NCBI GenBank assembly: GCA_029215795.1
Contig: JARDYH010000001.1
Coordinates: 119,438,533-119,502,532 of the forward strand
Length of the DNA stretch: 64,000 nucleotides
Origin: Anniella stebbinsi
Lineage: Eukaryota > Chordata > Lepidosauria > Squamata > Anniellidae
Direction of reading: 5' to 3'
The notes under the pieces are model-generated. The model saw only the letters and a list, made by a program, of their open reading frames with translations. It had not been told where the DNA came from and did not search any database. Position numbers and translations under genes: made by a program. Shown piece after piece: positions 10,291-21,969 of the stretch. Numbering within the stretch: the first letter of the stretch is position 1; each line of letters starts with the position of its first letter.

Positions 10291-10789
10291 TGCACGCACT
10301 TCCCCCAGATTCTCAGAAAACAGCAATATCAGGGCAGGATGCCTTTGAGCATGTTCAGAGTTTGGCCTCTCAAAGTTAAGCTGTTGTATCTAGTTATGAT
10401 TTTATGTGGGTTGTTTCCTTTTATGTGGAATTGGATTGACTACTCAAGATTGACCTTAGGAGTCTGGGTTGTGAAAGGCATGCAGAAGCCACCCATCCAT
10501 GCACTCACAATGGCTGCTAAAGGCTGGTAAGTCTGGCCTCCCACTCAAGGGCATGCTGGGAATTCTGCCCAAGGCATGCTGGGAGTTGTAGTCATAAACC
10601 TAGGTTTTTCTTAAATTCTTTAAAAATATCTTAAACCCCAAAATTCATGTTTTTAGATTTTTCTGGTACATTGTACAGCCAGACTTATCACCGTGTCAAA
10701 TTTCAAGTTTCTAACTCATCTGGAAGTGGGTAAACTTTTCCGGACATACATGAAACACATACTTTCCGCTTTATAGGTAGAGATTGCAG

Positions 10790-12318
10790 TTATCTCCTGC
10801 CTTTTTTCCTCCTTCTGTATTCACTGGTACTACATATACATATCTAAGATAGCCATTTACAGTTGCCATTATGTATCATCTATCTTTAAAAAAAGAAAAA
10901 CCTAGGCTACCATTAAGAGTTGAACCCTCTCAATGTGGTATACAAGATTAAAAACACACACAAAGTGGATGCATTTTTTTTAAAAAAAAAAACATAAAAG
11001 CAATTTTCAATAAATTCCATCAAAACAAAGATTGCCAATTAAAATCAATAAAAACAAAATTGTATCAAACTGCTAACCTACATGTATCAATACCAAATTA
11101 TACAATATAAGTGTAGTCAGTATATCATTCTAAAGTGCATTTTGTTGTATGCTGAATACTCTGATACTTCCATACAGTTATTTTAGTTCAACATGCTGAT
11201 AAAACTCTTTGTTTTCAATTATTTCACCTAATGTTTTATGAAATGATCTCTTTATTTAGCATTTGTTCCATATGTGTGTTATTTCATTAATGTTAATAAA
11301 TTCCAAAGACAATTTAGGATAATGTAATGTAATGGTATAATTTGTATAATACAGCATGTATACAAATGAACTGAACAACACTTATAGACTATTTATTTAG
11401 TAGCTAAATTCATTAAATCCATTTTTTTAAAAACGTCATGCTCATCAAAAACTGAATGTTTTCCCTCAACATAATGTCTCAATTTTTATTTTAAAGAACT
11501 GTTGGTAAGGAAAATGATTTTTCAAACAAATGGAATTATTTTTATTCCTTTTTTAAAATACGGTTCAATGTCTTTTAATTATGAATTCAAACATTGGCAT
11601 TAAAATATTTGACTGCAGCTATCTGTCAAGTTAAACTAAATCAGAAAGCAACACAGCATCTAGAGTAAAAGAGTCTATCGCCTGCAAATGTAGAAGCAAA
11701 ATTAGATGTCTATTTTGCATCCCCCCAAAAATGGCCTTAAAGTACAATGCAATACACTTGAAAATATACTGTTATCCAAGACAGAGAAATTCTATGCAGC
11801 ACAACCAATCATTAAAGACAAATTCTGCATAGGTAAACTTTTCATTCTTGCCTGCAGATAAAAGGCAACTTGGTGAACACAGAATTTGCTACCTACTTTA
11901 TCTTCATATACATGAGCTGAAGTGCCCTTGGCAGTGAATGCAAAGTCACACCAATGGAATACAGATTGGAGAATCTTGTAAAGTCAGATAAAGCTACATT
12001 CAAGGTGCTTAAATGAGACTTCTTATTATGCAATCACCCTGCCTATTCATGGAATTTTACAGGAGGTCCAGACAATTTCTTCCACTTATGAAGCCCTATG
12101 TTTTCCTATTGCTTCATCTGGTAAGAAAAAAGTATGTTAGAGAGGAAAAGATACAACAGTCTACCAAAGCAAATTGCTTCAGTTTTGCATTCTAAGGGAG
12201 GACACACAAAATAATTATTTAAAAAAGAAAACAAGTTTTTGTTACTTTTCATTGTATTCACATTTCTTTGTGTTTACTTCAACTTTATATAGTGTTTTTT
12301 CCAAACAAATAATCACAG
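10790..12318. other. No gene seen; AT-rich
   Basis: Very AT-rich sequence with short A and T tracts and no recognisable repeat or open frame. Confidence 0.55.
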
Positions 12319-12319
12319 A

Positions 12320-12442
12320 GGCAGGATCTATGCTACTGTTTTAAAATGGTTTATAACAGTAGTGACAACTGTTGGGGCACTCCATATACAGTTTTCAAGC
12401 TGTGTTTTCAATGTATCGTATCCTGCTTGGTGTAGATCTGCC
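12320..12442. mobile_element. Hairpin MITE, ggcaggatctacac type
   Basis: Begins ggcaggatctatgctactg and ends gtgtagatctgcc, its approximate complement. Inside it carries ttataacagtagtgacaact and ccatatacagttttcaa, both shared with the copy at 58027-58150; ttataacagtagtgacaact is also shared with 39856-40008. The short size and absence of coding suggest a DNA-transposon derivative. Confidence 0.7.
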
Positions 12443-12588
12443 CTTACTGCTCAGATGAATGGCTTTGATTTGCATTTTTCAGAGTGGCCTAAGACTTTTG
12501 CACATTACTGTATATTTTCAGACACTTAACCAATTATAAGCATAGAGCTGCTCAAACAGATTACAGTACTAGTCACTGACTACAAGTG

Positions 12589-12806
12589 CAGTGGAGGCTG
12601 GTGGCTCCAATTTCAGTGGGGCAGTAAATCAATTCTGAGTTTCAGTCAGAACCAGCAAGAACTCTAAAGGGGCTGTCCAAGGTGCTGAACCTATTTCAGG
12701 GATGAGTTCAGCACGTTGGAAAGCTCCTTTAGAGTTCTGGCTGGTTCTGACAAAATCCAGAGTAGATTCACAGCCCCATTGAAGTTGGGGTCACCAGCCT
12801 CCACTG
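12589..12806. mobile_element. Foldback hAT-like MITE (cagtggaggctgg)
   Basis: The two halves are inverted copies of each other over about 100 bases: cagtggaggctggtggctcc at the left and ccagcctccactg at the right, meeting near gttcagcacgttgg. The flanks tacaagtg (12581-12588) and caccagtg (12807-12814) agree at 6 of 8 positions, consistent with a decayed 8-bp target duplication of the hAT superfamily. No transposase is encoded. Confidence 0.75.
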
Positions 12807-12834
12807 CACCAGTGGAACATTATGCATGGATACT

Positions 12835-12902
12835 TAAAGCTAAATCTTACTGAGGTCAATGAGACTTGCTCCCAGGCAGGTGTGCATATGATTCTAGCCT
12901 AA
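12835..12902 (+). repeat. Short dispersed repeat (actcagaagtaag family), decayed
   Basis: Contains aggtcaatgagacttgctcccaggcaggtgtgcatatgattctagcct in broken form, matching the 3' half of the repeat at 3220-3316. Confidence 0.5.
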
Positions 12903-12904
12903 GG

Positions 12905-13075
12905 CAACAATAGTACATTGAGTAGAACATTCATTTTTACACTTGAGAGACCCAGGTTCTGTTCCCACTGTTCATGAAACCTCACTTAGTGGTCTTGGAT
13001 AAATCACTATCATTCATTCTGACTTACTTCACCGGATTGTAGGTAAAAGCAAAATAAGGTTAGAAGAGTTATGTG
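12905..13075 (+). mobile_element. Decayed tRNA-derived SINE, Sauria-type
   Basis: A B-box-like stretch (agacccaggttctgttccc) is followed by the SINE body motifs catgaaacctcacttagtgg and gtcttggataaatcact, ending with a decayed form of the gttgttgtgaggataaaatgg block. It is older than the copy at 950-1180. Confidence 0.55.
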
Positions 13076-13079
13076 TTTG

Positions 13080-16000
13080 CACAGTTAGTTCTATAGAAAT
13101 TATCATTAGTTGTCTCCAGGGCAACAATCCTGCATTATAGTGTCATAGATGATAATTCTCCACCTTGGCCAATGGGGTTAATCAGACTAATATTAGAGCT
13201 ACTGACTTCAGTCTAGAGAATCTCACATCCCAATGTACAAGAGATCCACCTCCTTTGGGTGGATCCACCTATCAGCTTTGACCCGACTGACCCCACTCCC
13301 TTTTGAAATGAATCCGCTCAAACCAGAGACCAGAGTTGTCGGTGGTACCTGACAGTTACAGCCATCTCTTTGGTTGTATGTGCACATTAGAGGAACTCTT
13401 TGTGCATGCTGTCTCTTTTCTGGATACATTCATTTCCCCCATGCAGTAACATTTTGCACACGTGGTCCTGACCAAGCAGAGCAGTCATGTTTTCATCCAT
13501 ACATCACCCATGCTAGTACAGGACAATTATGTCCAAGACCATGAGATGTTATGCTTGGAAAGGAGAGCAGTGGGAAAGAAACTAGGGACACTTCTATGGA
13601 GCATTTCTCCATGGAACAATATCCATCAAATGATAATTAAAACCATACACATTTGCCAAACAGCTGTTGTTCTCCAAGCCTGAATCTCTACAGGACCTTC
13701 TAAGTACTCTGTGGCTGTCTGTGAAAAGCCAAACAATGCAGCTGTTTTGAAATAGGTTTGAAGACACATTTACAGCTTGTCATTAATCTGAAATTAACAG
13801 GGTGTTTTCTTCTAATTCATATTTAAAATATTTGTAAATACTTATTTATTTAATTATTTTTGTAGGATACAACTTGTCTTTAAAAGCTTTCACCCACTGT
13901 TAAGCAATGACTTAACACTGTTAGCAATGACTGCACACTGTTAGCAGGAAAAAATGATGTCCTGAAGTACCAGGGGAGGAGGGGAAATAGACTTGGGGAA
14001 ATGAAAAGCTTATAGACAATTCTAATTTCAGGACTCATTGCAAGCCAGAACTCAGATCAAGTGAATGGAAATGCTTTAGGAATGTTACTTTCTAATTTTC
14101 TTGTGGAATTAGTGTGAGATGATAGCACATGAAGCCTTCTCCCAATAAAGATAATGAATACAATCTAGTGAAAGCTAGCTACACTAATGTTCCACTGAAT
14201 ATAATGAGACTTCCAGATGTCACCTTCCCTAGCAATGGTAGCTGCAATCCGAGAAGTGAAATGGAACAGGCCTCATAGAAAGTTATGTGTTCTCAGCAAA
14301 ATATAGAGCTATCACAATCGGTGATGCGCACTGGTTTCTGTTCCCTCTGTGCTGATGCTGCTAGGACATAGTGTTGCCCAACTAGTAATGACCTTTCCAT
14401 TCTCAAAGACTTCTATGATCGTGGCCCACTGCTCTCCAGCAGTAATCTATTGTTGTTATAGTTGTATTTTATTGTTGCTGTGTGTTTTTTATTGCTTTTT
14501 AATGTCGTACTTCACTGGCTATTTTTAGAAACTATGATGGGGCAGAGAAATACTATGGCAGTGATGGGGGAAGAGTTCATTGTCACATTCAGAGCCCTGG
14601 CTGTTCACTGCAATCAGGGCAGGAGGCAGCTTTTTCTACTTGGGTTCTCCCCCCCACCCAATTATCTCACCAACACACCTAACCAAAAAAAACTGTGAAG
14701 GAATGCTTTGTTGATATGACCTTGAGCTCTTAATTCCACAGATAGAAATGATACATTTATTGGATGCACGGCTAACATATTCCTGGTGCCTGATATTTAT
14801 ATTTATTTTTGTTAGATCCAGCCGCTCTTCAGTTGGGAGAAGAAGAGAACAAGGCAAGGCCATGGCATGGCCAATTCAAAAGGGTGGTCTGGCATAGGAA
14901 ACCCAGCAACAACCACCTTTTTGTTCAGATCCTTGAGCAAGCTTGACCTGAGTCCTGATACTTTTATAGGGTTGAAAGCAGATCACATGATCAATTCTGG
15001 CCTATTGTTCCTAAGACCTTGCTGGTCTACTGGTTTCCTTGATGCTCCCTTTTCTGTTCAGAGCCAAGTGGTGTTGCACAGGCTGAATTCTTACTAGACA
15101 TCCCCCAGGCCTCTGTCTTAGGACCCTTTGCAAGCCTCAGACCTGACATTTTTCTACTTCAATTACACATCTGTGGTTAGACAGGAAGCAGCTTGAAGTG
15201 ATAATTGTATACTATAGCTAGGTTATGTAATTTAGCTGCACCATAGAAATTATCAGAATACAGATTCTACAGATTTTAAAGGAGAAAATAATGCTTTGCT
15301 TCATGCATAAATGGTTCATGCTGCATGGTTTCCACATTTCTGCCACTTAATGATTATGGCTATTCTGACCAGACATCCCATGTTATCAGTAGAAGCAGGT
15401 CTTTCCACTGCCTCAGTATCTTCCCAAGTCAGATCTAGAATGGTAAAATAAATGTTAATCATAATCATTCAAGCTAAGTGTGAGTTCTAGCTTGTTCAAA
15501 ATATAGAATAGTAATGTTAAATCTAGTTTGTACCATTATTCAATAAACTATCTGTGATAAAAGAGATAAATTAATTCCCTTCCCTAAGGCCATTTCTTAA
15601 GGCATATGTCCTACTTGTGCATCCTGAGATGTATTTGGTGCATTTTGTTGAATTATATAATATTATAAGGTTTACATTCCCTAGTGTCTCATAATTACAG
15701 TCCAACAGTGCCATCCACTGCATTTCTAAATAATGTCTTCATACAACTTTTCCCCTAAAATGATTCTAAGTAAGTCATGAGACAATGACCTAGCCAGTGC
15801 CCAGAAGGCACTAAGACAGCCTTTTTAGGAGGAGGAAATTGAAGCCAACTAGTTCCTAGTGTCTTTCGTTAGAATAAAATGAGATTTCACACACACACAC
15901 ACGATATGTTGACAATGCTGAAAGTTAGGATGAAACTTCAATAGCAACTATGATATGACTTATTGCTGATATTTTATAGGGAAATGTAAGCTATTAATGT

Positions 16001-17733
16001 TTTATTACAATAATATTAATACTAATAATAACTTTGGTCCCTAAACCAATTGAGCTGACTGCACCTGACAATTTCTGGTTAAGTTGTAATTGCACCTATC
16101 AATGTTTGAATGGGGGTGGATTTACTCATGTCCCTAGCAAAAAGCTGCTTGTTGGGCTGCATGTCCACAACCCTACCTAATTTGATCAGGGCTAGCCTCT
16201 AACCAAGTGTGACCCTGAAAACTATTTTTGTTTTGATCAGAGATTGGACCACATCATTTTTTATCATTCACATCAATTTGAAAATGGAGCATATAGGCAA
16301 ACATGTAGATTATTCTACCCAACGCAAGCCATAATCATCATGCATCTTTCATTGACTTTCATTTTCCATTGCTTCATAAATTCATTCCAAATCTGCACCT
16401 TCTTTTAAAATAGCCCATGTATTTTATCATCCAGAATTGCTGGATGATGATGCTCCTTTGGCAACTTATATATAATATTTCCTTATCATCAGCTCCTTAT
16501 CATCAGCCATGATACCAAGGTTTCACATTGACACTAAGATTCAGCAAAATTCTAAGCAGCTTGCAGCTAGGTTTTTCCATTGCTGTCATCCATTTTAGTC
16601 CATCATGGCTGCTCTGAGATCTGCTGAATTCAGTGATGTTTTGGAGCCTACCAAGAGCAGTCTAACATCAGAAACAGAAACTCCAAGAGTGATTGAATAA
16701 TTAACTTTTTCCATATTGCCTAGGTAGTCAAATTCTGTTTTACTGCCTCCTAACAAGATGAGGGTTCATGTAAATCCTCTCTTTTATTATGCTAGTCCTT
16801 TTGATTTCATTTCATTAGGTTTAAAAATTATCATTACAAAATGAACCTACTAGCGAGAAGCTAATATGCAGTCACCAAACTTAAAACAGGCTAACTAATG
16901 TGCTAAACCCTATTTGTTTGTGTCATAATATTTCATTTATATCAATTTTGATCATGCAAATGACTTAGGCATCTTCCTATCCTCTCTGACAACTTACAAA
17001 TATGAACTGATAACCTGGTGAGGTTATTTAGGATGACTAGGAGTGAAATGCCATTAAAATGTGACTTCATTAAATGGGAATTTCTGATATTAACTGCTTT
17101 TGTGTGCATATTTAATATTACCAGAATGGCTTGTTAACATATTTTAAACTCATTATTTATTCACTTTATTAGCAATTAGGTTTCAAAATTGCTTCACCTC
17201 TTATAATATCCACTATGTAAACTAAATGTCAGCCATCAATTCAGCTTCAAGAGAATGGCTCACAGAGCATTTCAAGGCCACAATTCAAATGGCTTGTTAT
17301 AGCTCATTATGACTAAAATGTTCAGGTCCCCTCCCCTCCTAAAAATGTGATTTTATATTCAATAGACAAAACTTGGTTCATTAAAATTGTTCGCTGGTAG
17401 ATCTGCAGCAAACGTCCTAGGGAAATGTCAAGGTAAGGCAGCAGGGCTTACTGCCAGACTAATACCCAAACATAATTAGAAGTAGGCTAGGTAGTTTACT
17501 ACCTCCTGAAATGAGAAAGTATGCCAGGTACATTATGGATATTTGTTCCTGGGATTTCAGCTCACAAAATAAATATCCTGAATACTGCTGGAAATGTGGT
17601 GTAAAGGAGTAAGCTGTTTTTGTTGTGATCTATTTTATGGTGCTCCCCAGTTTTCTGAACATATTTTTTTCATTTTGGTATCATTATTTAAGATATTGAA
17701 AATGGAAGACTCCATCACATCATGAGAAATGCT
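13080..17733. other. Repeat-poor AT-rich stretch, no gene recognised
   Basis: Almost no recognisable transposon sequence in 4.6 kb, in contrast to the rest of the window. A short CA run lies at 15890-15902. 16850-17330 is rich in TAAT/ATTA-type homeodomain-like cores (for example ttagcaattagg, cattaaatggga). That could suggest a conserved regulatory element, but conservation cannot be judged from one sequence. Confidence 0.4.
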
Positions 17734-17745
17734 GGGGGGGGGGGG
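17734..17745. repeat. G homopolymer, 12 bases
   Basis: Uninterrupted G run. Confidence 0.85.
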
Positions 17746-18144
17746 TGTTCTAAAGCAGTTGTGCAGCTTGGATTCCCCCCCCTTCACATCAATGGTAAGA
17801 TTTTCACAGGCTACAAGACCAGAATACTTTAATGTTCAAAACCATATCGGGGCTTTCTGGGTAGGGTTGCACTTCCCTAAAGGATGTAGTACACATGTGG
17901 AGATGCTCCTTCAAGGCTGCTGTCAAGGGTAGGCATGATTGGCCAAGGCTCCACACTCCAGCAGGGGTCCATTGGCAAGAGCCTCCCTGGAGTTGCTCGT
18001 TCTCTTCACCATTGCAATCTGCTTGTTCATCTGCCTCTCACTCTGGCCTAGACAATTGTGGTGGTGAGAAAGAGGACCAGTGGATGCCACTGCCCACTGG
18101 CTCACTGGCTCTATGCCTGTCAAGTAAACAAGTGATAGAAATGA

Positions 18145-18275
18145 TGAAAAAGTGGATGAGGAGCAAAAGCAGAAAGTGACAATGGGGATAAGAAGATAAA
18201 CTCACTGAAAACAGGAGTCCCATTAAGGCTGTCTTGCCCAAGGGCCCTCAAAAACCTAGAGCCAGCACTATGCTC
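18145..18275 (+). repeat. Dispersed repeat, gtggatgaggagcaa family
   Basis: Shares gtggatgaggagcaaaagca, tgacaatgg or variants, actcactg, and aagggccc...aaaacc...gagccagcac with 60657-60772. Two diverged copies in one window indicate an interspersed repeat. Class not assigned. Confidence 0.5.
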
Positions 18276-18309
18276 CTTCAGTCAGTGTAGTGGTGTAAGT
18301 GGCTTCAGT

Positions 18310-18520
18310 AGCTCAAAGCACCTTTTACCAGCTTTGGTTAAGGATAGCCTGGCTACAGTGATCCATGCTCTGGTTGGATTACTGTAATAAATTACATGTG
18401 GGGCTACCCTTGAAAATATTCTGGAAGCTTCAGCTAACAGAGAATTCAGCTGTTCGAATTCTGGCTGGTTTGTCTAGATGAAGCCACATGACGTCAGTGA
18501 TCCTGCAATATTGTGGGAGT
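18310..18520 (+). pseudogene. L2-type LINE coding remnant
   Basis: The translation gives AT-VIHALV, then after a frameshift HVGLPLKIFWKLQLTENSA and RILAGL, which is the VVHALVTSRLDYCN...GLPL...KLQLVQN region of L2/CR1 proteins. At least one frameshift and internal stops are present. It is older than the 1.2-kb and 63-kb copies. Confidence 0.6.
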
Positions 18521-18559
18521 GGATATGGCATGCTAGTGTCTTTGTGAGTCTGAGGATGG

Positions 18560-19960
18560 TAACACAACCTCCTCTAGATGCAGGGAACTACCCTGGGATT
18601 CCTTTAGAAAAGTGAGCCCTGGGGAGAAGAAAGTCTTGTGATGTCTTCTCCTATTAACTCCAGAGCCTCTTCTGAAGCCTTGTCAGAAACCTCTGAGGAT
18701 GATGGTCCAGGTTGCTGGTCCATGACATGGTCAAGGATGGTGACTGCTCCTTGGAATCAGAGCAATAGAACTGAGTGTCATCAGCATATTGATGTCATCT
18801 CACTCCAAAGCTCTAAATACATCTACCAGCACTTTCATGTAGTTGTTACGTACAACAACTGTGGTGCCAAACAGTAACCCCACAACATCACGTTTGGCAC
18901 ACAAACTGTTATTGGCCTCTAACAACCCCTTTCCATCTTTTTAACTCCCATTCCACAATTTAGGGCTGATCTATTCCCAATCAAAAGAAGGAAGGTCTTA
19001 AGGAGTTGCAGATTCTGTGGCCTTCCTAAATAGCTGACTATGTCCAATTCCATTGTCCTAAGTGGCAGGATGAGAGCAATGAGCATCCTGACCATCCAAA
19101 CTTTGGCACAGTGGTCTACCAGATGATATAAAATTAATCTCCTGAAGGTTTGTGTATAATTCTAAAGACAAGGCAAAGGTAGACTGAGATCAGCAATTGA
19201 CACCCCAATGATTAGAATAGGTTAGGGAAGAGTCAGGTGGTCATGTAGCAAAGTTAAGTGAGATGCTCCAGGTGGCACCATGATGGGAGGATACATGGAG
19301 GCTCACTGAATGAATAGATGGGTGGACTGATTCTTCTAGCCCACACCCCTAGAGACATTCTGTTAGTATGGGAACTACTGGCTATAGCTAGGATGCAATG
19401 GCCACCATGACTTTGGGCTTTCTAAGAAAGCAGGACCTCTACTCAGGAAACCCCTTTTGAAACTGTTGAGCTTTCCAGATGAATTTGGGATACAGCACAG
19501 ACAAAAATCCTACTAGGAGTACCCAACCTATAAGATCTGCCTAAAGTAGCTCTTTGGACTCCAGCCAATCATTGGTCTGCAACGCTTCATGAGTTTTATC
19601 CATAAAACAAACAAATGTTAAGTATTTTTTTCTTGTTTCTTTATGAACATCATCTCATGTCTGACTCATGCTTTCACATTTCTTCGGGGTTCTTAACCAG
19701 ATGAAAGTAATGTTTCCATGGGAACAGCATGCAGGCAGCCAAAAAAAATATATCTGTCTCTTCCCAGACTAGCTTAACTTGTACCTTCTTATGTACTCAG
19801 CCTTGTGCCAAAAGCACTCCAACAGTCTTTAAAAAACAGCTACCATATAATAAAACCAATAATACCCATCTGCACTTTTGAGTGGTTTTACTGCTACCAG
19901 CTTTGGTAATATCGAACAATTGGTCTGTCATTTAGGTTTGGTCCACTTCATGTTTTGTGT
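18560..19960. other. Unassigned, possible decayed LINE-related sequence
   Basis: Between 18760 and 18850 the phrase gagtgtcatcagcatattga and cagcactttcatgtag resembles a segment I have seen attached to reptile L2-like elements. The rest of the stretch gives no assignment. Confidence 0.3.
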
Positions 19961-20063
19961 GTTCATGGCTTAATACATAGGCCCTTCTCCTCCTAGTCCA
20001 GGGTGGGCAACACACAATTCATGGAGCTGCATGACATCCCCAGTGCAACCCCCTGCATCCCCT

Positions 20064-20147
20064 GCTAATCTAGTCTTGGTGTCTAATCTAGTCAAATGAA
20101 GGAGGGAGGCTAATCTAGTCTTGGTGTCTAATCTAGTCAAATGAAGA
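20064..20147 (+). repeat. Tandem duplication, unit about 38-45 bp
   Basis: gctaatctagtcttggtgtc followed by taatctagtcaaatgaag appears at 20064-20101 and again at 20109-20147. Each unit itself contains ctaatctagtc twice. Confidence 0.9.
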
Positions 20148-20189
20148 GAAATTAACATGAAATTTGCAATGATGGCTACCAACAGATGG

Positions 20190-20410
20190 CTTTCAAAGAA
20201 GATTAAATAAAATTCATGGAGGAATAGGCTACCAATGGCTACTAGTCAATATGGCTATATATTACCCCTTCTAGCTCTATGATTCTATGGTTTTACTTCT
20301 AGTATCACAGAGGCAATATGCCTCTGAATACCAGTTGCAGGGGGACATGAGTGGGAGGGAACTATTGCACTCATACCCTGCTTCTGGGCTTCCTACAGAC
20401 ATCTGGAGCT
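20190..20410 (+). mobile_element. CR1-group LINE 3' fragment
   Basis: Contains attcatggaggaataggcta, atggctactagtcaatatgg, aggcaatatgcctctgaata and ccagttgcaggggg, the 3' untranslated end of the same LINE family seen at 24790-25402 and, inverted, at 28348-28860 and 51270-51575. Non-coding here. Confidence 0.7.
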
Positions 20411-20805
20411 TATTACAGGAGGCTATTAATTGATGTATCTACTTTCAGTTTCGTCGCAAAATTGAGATTCAAGCTCTACATAAAGAGCTTTTCCTTTCCT
20501 GCTTTTTGGCTGTGTAACCTCTAGGTGGAGCTGTGCTATGGCAGAATAGCACAAATACACCACAAGAAATAGTGCACTTAAAAATAATGCCTGATTCTCC
20601 CCATTCTAATGAAAAAACTTGAGAAACTGCTCTGAAAAAAACAGATGCAAAACCGGAGGATGGCAACATTGTGTAAAGAACCCACAAACAACCATAAATT
20701 GGGATTCATGAGTGCCCAATAAATGCCTCATGTACAAAAGTGCTGGAAATATTATGAAAAAAAGCTTTCTAAATAAAAGTATGTTCAAAACACTGATGTC
20801 AGGGT

Positions 20806-21530
20806 CACCCGGTGCTCTACTGAGAGGCAGGCTACAAAGCCTGTTTCTCAGTAGATTGGACCTGCGGGTGGCAGCGAACGGAAGCAGATGGCCCCGGCAG
20901 GTAAGGAGCGCGAGTGATGGGGAGGGGAGGTCCCCATTTACCTGCCAGGGCCTCCCACTTCCTTCCGCTGCCGCTGGCTGGTCGAATCTACTGAGAAACA
21001 GGCTTCGCGGCCTGCCTCTCAGTAGAGCACTGGGTGATGACATCACCTGGCGCAATACTGAGAGGCAGGCCATGAAGCCTGTTTCTCAGTAGATTGGACC
21101 TGCGGGCGGCAGCGGATGGAAGCAGATGCCCCGGCAGGTAAGGAGCATGGGTGGGGGGGAGAGGGACCTGCCGGGGCCACCCGCTTCCGTCTGCTGCCAC
21201 CCACTGGTAGAAGGGACCAGCAGGTGGCAGCGGGTGGAAGCGAGCGGCCCCAGCAGATAAAGAGCATGAGTGAGGGGGAGGGAGGGGGAGGTCCCCACTC
21301 ACCCGCCCCCATGTTTTCGCCATAGGCTTGCATTGGGGGAAAGCTTTCTTTCCCCCAATGTAAGCCTATGGCAAAAACACCTAAAATAGCATCCAATCCG
21401 GAAATCAGACATCTGATTTTTGGATTGGAATCAGATCCGATCTGGATGACATCTGATCCGATCCGACGCCACAATGCCGGTCCCAATCCCGATCCCGATC
21501 TGATTTTTTGGGACTGTGCACATCCCTAGT
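20806..21530. mobile_element. Palindromic GC-rich DNA transposon-like element
   Basis: 20806-20915 and 20930-21031 are inverted copies (tcacccggtgctctactgag at the left, ctcagtagagcactgggtga at the right), and each arm itself folds (ctactgagaggcaggc with gcctgtttctcagtag). The motif recurs directly from 21059. A second hairpin lies at 21319-21372. The right end carries GATC-rich sequence and tgcacatccctagt, mirroring the terminus at 9527. Open frames on both strands here are by-products of GC content and symmetry. Confidence 0.65.
21319..21372. repeat. 25-bp inverted repeat with 4-base loop
   Basis: Arm 21319-21343 (gccataggcttgcattgggg...) pairs with 21348-21372 with one mismatch. Confidence 0.85.
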
Positions 21531-21623
21531 TTTTAGCTAAGATTTAATTTGAAATAGTCTGGAAGAGTTTGTACCTATTTGGCTTGTGGAATGCTAGAAT
21601 CTGTGTGAGCTTATCTCTGGTCC

Positions 21624-21960
21624 CCTCTACAAGGATTCGCTTTTGCGCCTGGTTAGGCGATTATTCGCAGAAGCGCATTTACGCCTAATCCCTCTGCACG
21701 AGAGGCGGCGAGAGGTGGCGAAGCGCATTAACAGATGTCCAAAATGCGCTTTACAAGTAGTTAATGTGCATAAGCGCTTATTCACACAGTCAAAATGCGC
21801 TTTAACGGACGGAGCAAAATAAAACTCGCGATTTAACGCGCATTCGATAATGCGCATAATCGGGGAGATAACGCGCCTCTACACCCGATTTGCGCTCCAT
21901 TCTTGTAGAGGTAATTTTTTTAATGCGCCTTGAAAGAGCTTTAAATGACTCTTGTAGAGG
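21624..21960. mobile_element. GCGC-rich island with cctctacaag inverted ends
   Basis: It begins cctctacaag and ends cttgtagagg, an exact 10-bp inverted repeat, with a further inner pair at about 21876 and 21902. Eleven GCGC tetramers occur within about 340 bases, mostly as aatgcgc or aagcgc. This is highly unusual in CpG-poor vertebrate DNA. It is probably a DNA-transposon derivative, but I do not recognise the family and no target duplication is apparent. Confidence 0.5.
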
Positions 21961-21969
21961 CACCCTCTG

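Larger units (their letters stand above)
9527..10785 (+). mobile_element. Non-autonomous DNA transposon-like repeat with actagggatgtgca terminus
   Basis: It starts with actagggatgtgca, followed by a run of GGATC/GATCC-rich sequence (9541-9580). The mirrored terminus (tgcacatccctagt, also with GATC-rich sequence inside it) occurs at 21517-21530. The two are 12 kb apart and their flanks do not match as a target duplication, so I treat them as separate copies. The body holds tandem degenerate units (9723-10160) and a 32-bp perfect inverted repeat. The right edge near 10785 is approximate. No transposase ORF is visible. Confidence 0.55.

Noticed and set aside
20606..21486. Several Pro/Ser/Arg-rich frames of 110-155 codons
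   Set aside because: They lie in a palindromic GC-rich block and read the same modules on both strands; no real protein signature.
9527..21530. Single 12-kb transposon defined by mirrored termini
   Set aside because: Flanks do not match as a target duplication, no transposase lies between, and each end has its own distinct interior.
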